From positions 124,001 to 188,000 of the forward strand of contig NZ_JBLWWF010000003.1 of the NCBI RefSeq assembly GCF_048268085.1: DNA of 64,000 nt, given 5' to 3'. Source of the DNA: Neptunicella sp048268085. Its GTDB lineage: Bacteria; Pseudomonadota; Gammaproteobacteria; Enterobacterales; Alteromonadaceae. Under the pieces are notes generated by a model. It had not been told where the DNA came from, did no database searches, and worked only from the letters and a program-made list of their open reading frames with translations. Every line of letters starts with the position of its first letter. The stretch's first letter is position 1. Both the position numbers and the translations under genes were made by a program. Shown here one piece after another: positions 26,453 through 34,465 of this stretch.

Positions 26453-27361
26453 TTGCTGGTCATTGTTTGGTGCATGAATTTTGCTGCAATGGCAAATTGT
26501 CAGCAGCCCGTTATTGTCCAAACGGTTGATGGTCAGCAATTATGGCGTGATCTACAAATTCTTTCATCCGATGAAATGCAGGGACGGGAACTCGGGCATA
26601 ATCAGCGTGCACAGCAGTTTTTGAGCCAGCGTTTTCAGCAAATGGGTCTTAGTCAGTTTCATCTCCAGTATATGCAAATTTTTACCCATGAATATCTTAT
26701 CGGCAGCGTGCAAGGAGCTAATGTTATCGGTTGGTTAAAGGGGCAGCAGTATCCACAACAATATATTGTGATCAGTGCGCATTATGATCACTTAGGTAAG
26801 CAGCGCGGTAAAATTTATAACGGTGCTGATGATAATGCCTCAGGCGTAGCGGGGTTATTGGCACTGGCCAACGGAATACGGGAAAAGCGTTTACGTCATT
26901 CGGTTATCTTTTTGGCGACCGATGGTGAAGAAAAAGGCTTTTATGGTGCAACTGCCTTTATCAAATCACCACCAGTAGCGTTAGGTAATATTAAATTGAA
27001 TGTAAATATGGATATGATTGCTTATCCGGGATCCAAACAGGCTCTCTATTTAGCCGGTGCAAAAGCGTACCCACAATTAGACTCTATTGTTGAATTGAGT
27101 CTGGCGCAAGCGGGTGTTTGTCTTAAACGAGGTCATGAAGGGGTGAGCAGAGGATATAATGGTCAGCGGATTAATTGGCGTAAGTCCAGTGATCACCGGG
27201 TTTTCGACCAACAGGGTATTCCTTTTTTATACTTTGGTGTCAACGATCATCGCTATTACCATACCGAGCACGATGATATAGACAATATCAATCCTCTGTT
27301 TTATCAAGCCGCAGTAGAAACTATTTTAAATACCTTAAAAATATGGGATAGCGCGAATTAA
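26453..27361 (+). CDS. Exported M28 family metallopeptidase
   Basis: A zinc aminopeptidase-type enzyme. Metal and catalytic residues are visible in VISAHYDHLG, NGADDNASGVAGLLALA, ATDGEEKGFYGA (catalytic Glu and ligand), NVNMDMIAYPG and the C-terminal RYYHTEHDDIDNI histidine. A hydrophobic N-terminus ending FAAMANC indicates export. The start is odd: the first standard start codon is the TTG at 26453, but the strong AGGAGGG site (26431-26437) is much closer to an in-frame ATA at 26441, which would add a lysine and give a normal signal peptide (KILLLVIVW). It is cotranscribed with the TPR lipoprotein just upstream. Confidence 0.9.
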   Translation: MLVIVWCMNFAAMANCQQPVIVQTVDGQQLWRDLQILSSDEMQGRELGHNQRAQQFLSQRFQQMGLSQFHLQYMQIFTHEYLIGSVQGANVIGWLKGQQYPQQYIVISAHYDHLGKQRGKIYNGADDNASGVAGLLALANGIREKRLRHSVIFLATDGEEKGFYGATAFIKSPPVALGNIKLNVNMDMIAYPGSKQALYLAGAKAYPQLDSIVELSLAQAGVCLKRGHEGVSRGYNGQRINWRKSSDHRVFDQQGIPFLYFGVNDHRYYHTEHDDIDNINPLFYQAAVETILNTLKIWDSAN

Positions 27362-27381
27362 AGTCCGCTTATCTTTCACTA

Positions 27382-27429
27382 GCACCAGCATGGTGCATTT
27401 TACCTAAAATTCTGCTCATTCTGAGTGCA
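27382..27429 (+). promoter_or_regulatory. Two NtrC (GlnG) binding sites
   Basis: GCACCAGCATGGTGC (27382-27396) is a perfect dyad matching the NtrC consensus. A weaker dyad, TGCTCATTCTGAGTGCA, lies at 27413-27429. Their centres are 32 bases apart, three helical turns, the same spacing as the paired sites of the enteric glnA enhancer. They lie about 128 and 96 bases ahead of the predicted start. Confidence 0.85.
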
Positions 27430-27489
27430 AAATTACCATCCCTAATGGCAATGATTAATTTAAGTTATTGATATTTAAGGTAAAAAATA

Positions 27490-27506
27490 TTGGCATGTTG
27501 ATTGTA
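27490..27506 (+). promoter_or_regulatory. Sigma-54 promoter of glnK-amtB
   Basis: TTGGCATGTTGATTGTA fits the -24/-12 pattern: GG, then ten bases, then GT in place of GC. Transcription would begin near 27517, 45 bases before glnK. NtrC sites lie at the right distance upstream. Confidence 0.8.
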
Positions 27507-27561
27507 ATGGTTTTACGTAGACAGGTGAAAAATATAATAAAACCATATAGGAGCAACAAAG

Positions 27562-27900
27562 ATGAAGTTAATAAGTGCCATCATAAAGCCTTTTAAGCTT
27601 GATGATGTACGTGAAGCCATCTCTGAAATCGGCATCGACGGATTGACGGTGACAGAGGTAAAAGGTTTCGGTCGTCAGAAAGGACATACTGAATTGTATC
27701 GTGGGGCTGAATATCAGGTGGATTTTCTACCTAAAGTGAAGTTGGATGTGGCAGTGCAAGATGATCAGGTAGATCGCTTGGTTGAAGCCATTATTGGTGC
27801 CGCCAAAACCGGAAAAATCGGTGACGGTAAAGTATTTGTTTATGATCTGGAACACGCGGTTCGTATTCGAACTGGTGAAACAGACAACGACGCAATTTAA
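27562..27900 (+). CDS. glnK: Nitrogen regulatory protein PII
   Basis: A 112-residue trimeric signal protein that binds ATP/ADP and 2-oxoglutarate and gates the ammonium channel. It starts MKLISAIIKPFKLDDVREA. The T-loop has the uridylylation tyrosine Y51 in YRGAEYQVDF, and the B-loop GAAKTGKIGDGKVFV is complete. AGGAG lies nine bases before the ATG. It is the first gene of the glnK-amtB unit, so GlnK rather than GlnB is the natural name. NtrC and sigma-54 sites upstream indicate induction under nitrogen limitation. Confidence 0.96.
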   Translation: MKLISAIIKPFKLDDVREAISEIGIDGLTVTEVKGFGRQKGHTELYRGAEYQVDFLPKVKLDVAVQDDQVDRLVEAIIGAAKTGKIGDGKVFVYDLEHAVRIRTGETDNDAI

Positions 27901-27914
27901 GGGGAGAGTGCAAA

Positions 27915-29159
27915 ATGGAACCAATCTTTGAATTACAATATGCCCTCGATACCTTTTACTTTTTAGTTTGTGGTGCGTTGGTTATGTGGATGGCAGCGGG
28001 TTTTGCCATGCTGGAAGCTGGGTTAGTCCGAGCTAAAAATACAACTGAAATATTAACCAAAAACATCTCGTTATATGCAATCGCTTGTACCATGTATATG
28101 ATTTGTGGTTACTCCATTATGTATGGCGGTGACGACTTTACCTGGTTCTTAAGTGGAATTATGTCTGACGGTGCGACAGGAGTAGCAGAAGATCCTGCGA
28201 CTTATGCGCCGGCGGCTGACTTTTACTTCCAGGTTGTATTTGTGGCAACCGCTATGTCAATTGTTTCCGGTGCTGTTGCTGAGCGCATGAAACTATGGGC
28301 ATTTTTTGCCTTTGCAATCGTGATGACGGCATTTATCTATCCAATGGAAGGTGCCTGGACGTGGGGTGGTGAGTCTGTATTCGGTTTATACACCCTTGGC
28401 GACTTAGGTTTCTCTGACTTTGCTGGTTCAGGTATTGTGCATATGGCGGGTGCGTCAGCCGCGTTAGCCGGTGTGCTGCTGCTGGGGGCACGTAAAGGTA
28501 AATATACCGCTGATGGTCGAGTAAATGCGATCCCTGGTGCTAACTTACCAATGGCAACATTAGGTACCTTTATTCTGTGGTTAGGATGGTTTGGTTTTAA
28601 CGGTGGTTCGGTTTTAGCGACTGCAAGCGTAGAAAGCGCCAACTCCGTTGCCGTTGTGTTTATGAACACTAATGCGGCGGCTGCCGGTGGTTTGATTGGT
28701 GCTCTGATTGTCGCTCGTTTTATGTTTGGTAAAGCCGATCTGACCATGGCACTTAACGGCGCATTGGCAGGATTAGTGGCTATTACTGCAGAACCATCAA
28801 CTCCAACACCATTACAAGCTACTTTATTTGGTGTTATCGGTGGTGTGTTAGTGGTCTTCAGTATCCTAGCTTTGGATAAATTGAAAATCGATGATCCAGT
28901 AGGCGCTATTTCAGTCCATGGTGTGGTGGGATTATTAGGTCTGTTGTTAGTCCCTGTGACCAATGCTGAAGTTTCTTTTAGTGGTCAAATTATCGGTGCA
29001 TTGACGATCTTCGTATGGGTCTTTGTTGTCAGCCTGATTGTATGGGCGATTATCAAAGCTGCAATCGGTATCCGTGTCTCAGAAGAAGAAGAATATGAAG
29101 GTGTGGATATGAGTGAATGTGGTTTAGAAGCCTATCCTGACTTCACCGTAAAATCATAG
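27915..29159 (+). CDS. amtB: Ammonium transporter (paired with glnK)
   Basis: Inner-membrane ammonium channel of 414 residues with about 11 helices, and no cleavable signal peptide, unlike the copy at 2331-3623. The pore histidines are in GSGIVHMAGASAAL and ISVHGVVGLLG. WMAAGFAMLEAGLVRAKNTTEI and WLGWFGFNGGSVLA are strong Amt motifs. It follows glnK by 14 bases in one transcript. GlnK would plug this channel when nitrogen is sufficient. The acidic C-terminal tail (SEEEEYEGVDMSECGLEAYPDF) is the expected GlnK-contact region. Confidence 0.95.
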   Translation: MEPIFELQYALDTFYFLVCGALVMWMAAGFAMLEAGLVRAKNTTEILTKNISLYAIACTMYMICGYSIMYGGDDFTWFLSGIMSDGATGVAEDPATYAPAADFYFQVVFVATAMSIVSGAVAERMKLWAFFAFAIVMTAFIYPMEGAWTWGGESVFGLYTLGDLGFSDFAGSGIVHMAGASAALAGVLLLGARKGKYTADGRVNAIPGANLPMATLGTFILWLGWFGFNGGSVLATASVESANSVAVVFMNTNAAAAGGLIGALIVARFMFGKADLTMALNGALAGLVAITAEPSTPTPLQATLFGVIGGVLVVFSILALDKLKIDDPVGAISVHGVVGLLGLLLVPVTNAEVSFSGQIIGALTIFVWVFVVSLIVWAIIKAAIGIRVSEEEEYEGVDMSECGLEAYPDFTVKS

Positions 29160-29174
29160 TATCAAGTTACACCA

Positions 29175-29190
29175 ACTCCAAGGATGGAGT
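29175..29190 (+). other. GGA-loop hairpin in the amtB 3' untranslated region
   Basis: ACTCCAAGGATGGAGT folds as a 6-bp stem with an AGGA loop (or a 5-bp stem with an AAGGAT hexaloop), which resembles a CsrA/RsmA recognition hairpin. It lies 16 bases after the amtB stop. Function is not shown; one copy only was seen. Confidence 0.35.
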
Positions 29191-29246
29191 GCTCCGCAAA
29201 GCGTCGGGAACAGGCGCGTGGAGTAAGATACATTAACGTTGTTAAG

Positions 29247-29269
29247 CCCCGTCTTTGTCGGGGTTTTTT
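29247..29269 (+). terminator. Intrinsic terminator of glnK-amtB
   Basis: CCCCG (29247-29251) and CGGGG (29259-29263) pair across a 7-base loop and are followed by six T. Confidence 0.85.
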
Positions 29270-29378
29270 ATTGTCAGAAAATGAGTCAGTTCTGTATCCG
29301 TTTTTGTCTACTTCGTTCTTATTTTTACCTGGCTGATGTATATTAGCCAGCATCATGGTTAATAAAGGTAAGCGGCAA

Positions 29379-30302
29379 ATGTCACAGCCACAAAAAGGAA
29401 TCTGTGCCGAACCTAACCTCCACGGGTTATTTTTAATGTTTAATGTGGAGGAGGGCAAAGAAGCCATTATTCGTGAAAAACTGGCAATTATGCTGGAAAT
29501 TTTTGAACATTATGATGAAGAACACTACGAAGGAATGGTATCCGGAGTGATTGCCGTTGGCAGTAATTATTGGATGGAATTGTTTCCCGGGATCTTGCCT
29601 AAACAACTCGCACCATTTCCGGATTTTTCTGAATATGACCGCAGTGCCCCTGTCGTGCCGTTTGATCTGTTTATTCAAATTCGTGCTGATCGGGCAGATA
29701 TTTGCCATGCCATTGGTATTGAAGTGTGCGCGTTGTTGGAATCTGATGTTGAATTAGTTGAACAGGTTAAGGGGTTTCGTTTTCTGGATGGACGTGATCT
29801 GACTGGCTTTGTTGATGCGGCAGATAATCCCAGAGGGATGAAAAAGTTTGATGTTGCGATTGTCGGCGACGAAGATCCGGAGTTTACCGGTGGTAGCTAT
29901 ATTCATGTGCAACGTTATCAACATAATCTGGAAAAGTGGAATCGTCTGCCAGTTGTTGAACAAGAACAAATTATGGGGCGTACTAAAGCTGAAAATATGC
30001 CGTTTTCGACTCATAACCAAGCGCCTTTTTCCCATGCTAAAAAAATAACAATGCAAAATGCACAAGGTCAGCCGATTGAATTGTTGTGCCAAAGTATGCC
30101 TTATGGTGATATGAAGGTGCAGGGGCTGTACTTTATTGCTTGTGCTAAAAGTCCTCAGCCGTTTACCGACAGATTACGTAATCGAATTGTGGCTGATGAA
30201 AATGGTGACTACGACAAGTTATTGGATTTTACCACGGCCGAAACGGGAGGAGCATTCTTCGCTCCTTCAATTAATTTTATAAAACAACAGGCTAAACGAT
30301 AA
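29379..30302 (+). CDS. DyP-type haem peroxidase (YfeX-like) with altered distal motif
   Basis: A cytoplasmic dye-decolorizing peroxidase family member of 307 residues. The ATG at 29379 gives the family N-terminus MSQPQKGI; an earlier ATG at 29355 lacks a ribosome site. Family marks are GFRFLDGRDLTGFVD, FTGGSYIHVQRYQHNLEKWNRLPV, MGRTK, the probable proximal histidine in FSHAKKITM, and QSMPYG. Two changes stand out: the GxxDG motif reads GFVDA, keeping the aspartate, and the position normally holding the distal arginine just before QSMPYG is cysteine. Peroxidase activity may therefore be altered. It stands between glnK-amtB and an M19 dipeptidase. Confidence 0.88.
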   Translation: MSQPQKGICAEPNLHGLFLMFNVEEGKEAIIREKLAIMLEIFEHYDEEHYEGMVSGVIAVGSNYWMELFPGILPKQLAPFPDFSEYDRSAPVVPFDLFIQIRADRADICHAIGIEVCALLESDVELVEQVKGFRFLDGRDLTGFVDAADNPRGMKKFDVAIVGDEDPEFTGGSYIHVQRYQHNLEKWNRLPVVEQEQIMGRTKAENMPFSTHNQAPFSHAKKITMQNAQGQPIELLCQSMPYGDMKVQGLYFIACAKSPQPFTDRLRNRIVADENGDYDKLLDFTTAETGGAFFAPSINFIKQQAKR

Positions 30303-30333
30303 ATCGACCTTACCGACAAGGAGAATAAAAATA

Positions 30334-31512
30334 ATGAAAAAGACCTTAATTGCACTGTTAATGAGCAGCGTGTGTACAACTGTATTGGCGGGAGTTCCTT
30401 CAGAACAAGCGATAAAAATTGCTCGCGACAATATTATTGTTGATACCCATATTGATGTGCCTTACCGGATTAATCATCAATGGGAAGATGTGACCAAGGC
30501 CACAGATAAGGGCGACTTTGATTATCCGCGAGCCGTACATGGAGGGTTAAATGCGCCCTTTATGTCGATTTATATTCCAGCCAGTTATGAAAAGTCCGGT
30601 GGTGGGGATGAACTGGCGGACAAATTGATAGATAGTGTTGAAGCAATTGTGGGGCGTGCACCAGATAAATTTGCACTGGCCTATTCTACCGCAGATGTAG
30701 AGCAGGCGTTTAAAGAACACAAAATTGCCCTACCAATGGGAATGGAAAATGGCACCCCTGTGGGTGGCAGTATGGATAAATTACGTCATTTCTATGAAAG
30801 AGGGATCCGCTACATCACATTAGCTCACTCCCAAAGCAATCATATTGCAGATTCATCTTATGATTTACGTCGTCAATGGCATGGATTGAGTCCGTTTGGT
30901 AAAGAGCTGGTGGTGGAGATGAACAAGCTAGGAATTATGGTGGATATTTCTCACGTGTCAGATGATGCCTTTTATCAGGCGGTGGAAATTTCCAAAGCTC
31001 CAGTGATTGCATCCCACTCTTCTTTACGTCATTTCACTCCCGGGTTTGAGCGAAATATGGATGACGACATGTTAAAGGCATTAGCTAAGAATGGGGGAGT
31101 GATCCAGATTAACTTCGGTTCCAGCTTTGTTTCCGGCATTACTCAGCAATGGAGCAATTTACGCAAGGCAGAAATTAAAAAGCTGGGAATTGAGGACGAT
31201 AAAGACGCTCGTGAAGCGTTTGATGAAAAATTCAAAAGCAGCAATCCCTACCCTTACGCGAGTCTGGATATGGTGTTAGATCATATTGATTACGTCAAAA
31301 ATTTGGTGGGGATTGATTATGTCGGGATCGGTTCCGATTTTGATGGTGTCGGAGATTCGTTGCCTCGCGATCTTAAGGATGTGTCTTATTATCCTTATTT
31401 AATACAGGGGTTACTGGATCGCGGTTATTCCGAGGAAGACATTAAAAAAGTGTTGAATGGCAATTTGATGCGAGTCTGGAAAAAAGTCGAAAAAGTCGCG
31501 TCTGAAATTTAA
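30334..31512 (+). CDS. Exported membrane dipeptidase (M19 family)
   Basis: A zinc dipeptidase of the renal dipeptidase family, 392 residues, with a clear signal peptide (MKKTLIALLMSSVCTTVLAG). Metal ligands are visible in IVDTHIDVP (HxD), MGMENGTPV (Glu), DISHVSDDAF (His) and IASHSSLRHF (His). GIGSDFDGVGDSLP near residue 332 is the usual C-terminal signature. It would hydrolyse dipeptides, possibly with D-residues, in the periplasm. An AAGGAG site precedes the ATG. It follows the DyP gene by 31 bases and may share its transcript. Confidence 0.94.
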   Translation: MKKTLIALLMSSVCTTVLAGVPSEQAIKIARDNIIVDTHIDVPYRINHQWEDVTKATDKGDFDYPRAVHGGLNAPFMSIYIPASYEKSGGGDELADKLIDSVEAIVGRAPDKFALAYSTADVEQAFKEHKIALPMGMENGTPVGGSMDKLRHFYERGIRYITLAHSQSNHIADSSYDLRRQWHGLSPFGKELVVEMNKLGIMVDISHVSDDAFYQAVEISKAPVIASHSSLRHFTPGFERNMDDDMLKALAKNGGVIQINFGSSFVSGITQQWSNLRKAEIKKLGIEDDKDAREAFDEKFKSSNPYPYASLDMVLDHIDYVKNLVGIDYVGIGSDFDGVGDSLPRDLKDVSYYPYLIQGLLDRGYSEEDIKKVLNGNLMRVWKKVEKVASEI

Positions 31513-31526
31513 TTCAATCTGACGTC

Positions 31527-31553
31527 AAAACGCCGGCTATCGCCGGCGTTTTT
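31527..31553. terminator. Bidirectional intrinsic terminator
   Basis: CGCCGGC (31531-31537) and GCCGGCG (31542-31548) with a 4-base loop, preceded by AAAA and followed by TTTTT, between the convergent dipeptidase and oxygenase genes. Confidence 0.88.
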
Positions 31554-31558
31554 GTTGG

Positions 31559-32398
31559 TCAAAGTACCCCTAATTCTTTCAAACGTTCGGTTAAATAACT
31601 GTCCGCAGTGTGTCGTTGGGATAAAATTACTTCGGGTTTAGGATGTAAAAATAACGGTAGTGAAATCCGTGATTTGGTCTGATCGGCGCCTTGTGGATTA
31701 ATCACTCGGTGAGTGGTCGAAGGAAAATATCCTCCAGAGGCTTCTTGCAGCATGTCACCAATATTGACGATTAAATTACCGAAGTCACAGGGGACATCCA
31801 ACCAGCCACCGTCCTTGCTTTTTACCTGTAAGCCAGGCTCATTAGCGGCAGGTAATACGGTTAAAAGGTTAATATCTTCATGGGCAGCAGCGCGTATCGC
31901 ATCGGGTTCTTCATTACCTTTCAATGGTGGGTAATGCAGTATTCTTAACAAGGTTTTATCGCTGTTTTCCACCATGCTGGAAAGTGATTGGCTGTATTTG
32001 GCCGATACCTCATCGGGTGAATATTTTTCTACCCAGGATAACAATGTTGAAGCCAAATCATTGGCTGCTGCGTAATAGTCAGCCAGTTGCTGACGATATT
32101 GTTCCGGACATTGCCCCCAAGGATAAAAATGGAAGTATTCCTTAATATCTTTGATTTTATGGCCTTTGGCCACTTCCGATACACTGGCCGGAAAAAAGCC
32201 ATCCTGAGTTTTGGGGTCGTAGTGGAAGCGATGTTTTTCTTCACTATCAAAGAAAGTTTGCCAAGTGGAATATATATTATCCACCATGCTTTGCTGGATA
32301 GGATGATTTTTTAATACGCCAAATCCAGTTTCGTGCAGAGACTCAACAAACTGCTGAGCTGCGTTATCGGCATTAAAATCAACGGCAACAAGTTTCAT
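31559..32398 (-). CDS. 2-oxoglutarate/Fe(II) dioxygenase, isopenicillin-N-synthase-like
   Basis: A 279-residue non-haem iron oxygenase. The facial triad is visible as HxD in AAHEDINLLTVL and a histidine in PSTTHRVINP, and the 2-oxoglutarate-binding arginine in SRISLPLF. The N-terminal FVESLHETGFGVLKNHPI matches the DIOX_N domain. Substrate unknown: the family includes ethylene-forming and flavonoid-type enzymes, and many marine bacterial copies are uncharacterised. It is the last of a minus-strand run (uridine kinase, nucleoside transporter, this gene), separated from the transporter by 103 bases, so a link to nucleoside metabolism is possible but unproven. Confidence 0.88.
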   Translation of the reverse strand: MKLVAVDFNADNAAQQFVESLHETGFGVLKNHPIQQSMVDNIYSTWQTFFDSEEKHRFHYDPKTQDGFFPASVSEVAKGHKIKDIKEYFHFYPWGQCPEQYRQQLADYYAAANDLASTLLSWVEKYSPDEVSAKYSQSLSSMVENSDKTLLRILHYPPLKGNEEPDAIRAAAHEDINLLTVLPAANEPGLQVKSKDGGWLDVPCDFGNLIVNIGDMLQEASGGYFPSTTHRVINPQGADQTKSRISLPLFLHPKPEVILSQRHTADSYLTERLKELGVL

Positions 32399-32501
32399 AA
32401 CATATCCTGAATTTTCTATAGGTAAAGCTTAGACAATAATCGACCTAGTAGCATTGATCCTGCTGATAGGTACCGACAAATTAACCTAATTACTATTGCG
32501 G

Positions 32502-33710
32502 TTAGAGGTATAAATAAATACCCGCCAATGCCGCACTCATTAAATTGGCTAACGTGGCCGCCGCTACGGCTTTCAGTCCTAACTGAGCTATATCTTTGCG
32601 GCGACTGGGCGCTAAGGCTCCTAATCCCCCCATTAAAATAGCGATGGATGAGAAGTTGGCAAATCCGCACAAAGCAAAGGTGACAATGGCTTGAGTCTGG
32701 GCGGATAAAGCTTCTTTATGCTGCATAAAATCCAGATAGGCAACAAATTCATTTACAACTAATTTTTGGCCGATAAAGCTACCGGCAATATTCGCTTCAC
32801 CCCATGGTACACCTAGTGTCCAGGCTAGTGGTTGAAAAATATAGCCTAAAATCATTTGGAACGATAAGTCATCGTAACCAAATAACCCACCGGCCCAGCC
32901 GATAAGGCCATTTAATAGTGCAATCAGTGCCACAAAGGCTAACAGCATCGCCCCTACATTAAGTGCGAGTTGCATACCCGATGCAGCACCACTGGCCGCT
33001 GCATCAAATACATTGGTATATTGTTCCGACGAGTCTTCCAGTTCATCAAGTTCATTCTTGGGTTGTTCGGTTTCGGGTAAAATAATTTTCGCCATCAATA
33101 GCCCGGCGGGTGCGGCCATAAAGCTGGCGGCCAACAGGTATTTGAGTTCGACTCCCAAACCCGCATAACCGGCCATTACCGAGCCAGCAATGGAAGCTAA
33201 ACCACCTACCATAATGGCAAATAATTCGGATCGGGTCATATGGGGAATAAAAGGTTTAACGACGAGAGGGGCTTCAGTTTGACCAACAAATATATTGGCT
33301 GCGGCCGACATGGATTCGGGGCGACTGGTTCTAAGTACCCATTGCAGAAAACCACCAATCATTCGAATAATCCATGACATGATCCCCAAATAATACAAAA
33401 CACTGATGAGTGACGAGAAAAACACAATCACCGGTAACACATTAAAGGCGAAAATAAAGCCGATGGATTTATCGCCGACCGGGCCAAATAAAAAGTCTAT
33501 TCCTTGCTGACTGTATCCCAATACGTTTTTAATCACGTCGGTTAATCCCAGCAGCATTTTGATACCGGGTGGAAAATACAATACAAACGCACCGATAAAA
33601 GCTTGTATTGCAAAGGCTCCAATAACGGTACGCCAGTTGATTGCTTTGCGATTATTGGAGAGTAAAAGCGCTAATCCTAGCAGAATGAAAATACCGAGCA
33701 GACTTGTCAT
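32502..33710 (-). CDS. nupC: Concentrative nucleoside transporter (NupC/CNT family)
   Basis: An inner-membrane symporter of 402 residues with about nine helices. CNT signatures are FVGQTEAPLVVKPFI, GGLASIAGSVMAGY, WTLGVPWGEANIAGSFIGQKLVVNEFVAYLDF and ALCGFANFSSIAILMGGLGALAPSRR. It imports nucleosides with sodium or protons. It lies 24 bases after the uridine kinase gene on the same strand, so uptake and phosphorylation are coupled. In a marine setting sodium is the likely coupling ion. Confidence 0.94.
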   Translation of the reverse strand: MTSLLGIFILLGLALLLSNNRKAINWRTVIGAFAIQAFIGAFVLYFPPGIKMLLGLTDVIKNVLGYSQQGIDFLFGPVGDKSIGFIFAFNVLPVIVFFSSLISVLYYLGIMSWIIRMIGGFLQWVLRTSRPESMSAAANIFVGQTEAPLVVKPFIPHMTRSELFAIMVGGLASIAGSVMAGYAGLGVELKYLLAASFMAAPAGLLMAKIILPETEQPKNELDELEDSSEQYTNVFDAAASGAASGMQLALNVGAMLLAFVALIALLNGLIGWAGGLFGYDDLSFQMILGYIFQPLAWTLGVPWGEANIAGSFIGQKLVVNEFVAYLDFMQHKEALSAQTQAIVTFALCGFANFSSIAILMGGLGALAPSRRKDIAQLGLKAVAAATLANLMSAALAGIYLYL

Positions 33711-33734
33711 GTGTTATCCCTGAATTTATTGTAA

Positions 33735-34361
33735 TTATAACTTTGATGCATTGCGGATATGGGCTTTTATCACCTCAAGAGCCGGGCGATTTTTACCCCC
33801 CTGAGTCACAACAATATTGGCTTTGTGGCGGCAGGGCTGAATAAATTGATGGTACATCGGTTTGACGGTTTGTTCATACTGCTTGGCAACAGATTCCAAA
33901 GAACGTCCCCGTTCAGTTAAATCGCGTTGAATGCGGCGTAATAAACAAATATCTAAAGGCGTATCCATATAGACTTTGAGGTCAAACAACGGAATTAATT
34001 CTGGTGATGCTAATAACAGAATTCCCTCAACCACGATAATTTTCTGTGGTGTCACTTCGGTTTGCTTATTTAACCTTGTATGAGTCTTAAAACAATATTC
34101 GGGATATTGAATGGATTGGCCTTCTTTTAACAGGCGCAAATGCTCAGCGAGTAATTCATGTTCAAAAGCTTGTGGATGGTCATAATTATTTTGCTCACGT
34201 TGTGACATGGATAAGTGAGTCTGGTCGCGATAATAATGATCTTCGCATAAAACCAATACATCAGTATTAAACTGACGCAGTTCTTCGCACAAGGTGGCAG
34301 TAAATAATGACTTGCCTGACCCTGATGCACCGGAAATAGCAATTATATGAGGTAATGACAT
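33735..34361 (-). CDS. udk: Uridine kinase
   Basis: Phosphorylates uridine and cytidine in the pyrimidine salvage path. The 208 residues carry Walker A GASGSGKSL, CEDHYYRDQ, the NYDHPQAFEHELL segment, VVEGILLLA and RRIQRDLTERGRSLESV, all Udk marks. It is the first gene of a unit with the nucleoside transporter. C-terminal wording (NIVVTQGGKNRPALEVIKAHI) shows the family's usual end. Confidence 0.95.
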   Translation of the reverse strand: MSLPHIIAISGASGSGKSLFTATLCEELRQFNTDVLVLCEDHYYRDQTHLSMSQREQNNYDHPQAFEHELLAEHLRLLKEGQSIQYPEYCFKTHTRLNKQTEVTPQKIIVVEGILLLASPELIPLFDLKVYMDTPLDICLLRRIQRDLTERGRSLESVAKQYEQTVKPMYHQFIQPCRHKANIVVTQGGKNRPALEVIKAHIRNASKL

Positions 34362-34465
34362 AGCTAGAAATGTGAAAGATTAATCGATACACAGGTTACC
34401 AGCGGTACTGAAAAAAGCCAGCATTGAAGGGCAATTTAAGCGCAATTAGCTTTACGTAAGGCTGT

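Noticed and set aside
28337..28963. 208-codon open frame on the minus strand inside amtB
   Set aside because: Proline- and alanine-rich antisense shadow of a well-supported transporter gene; no family features or ribosome site.
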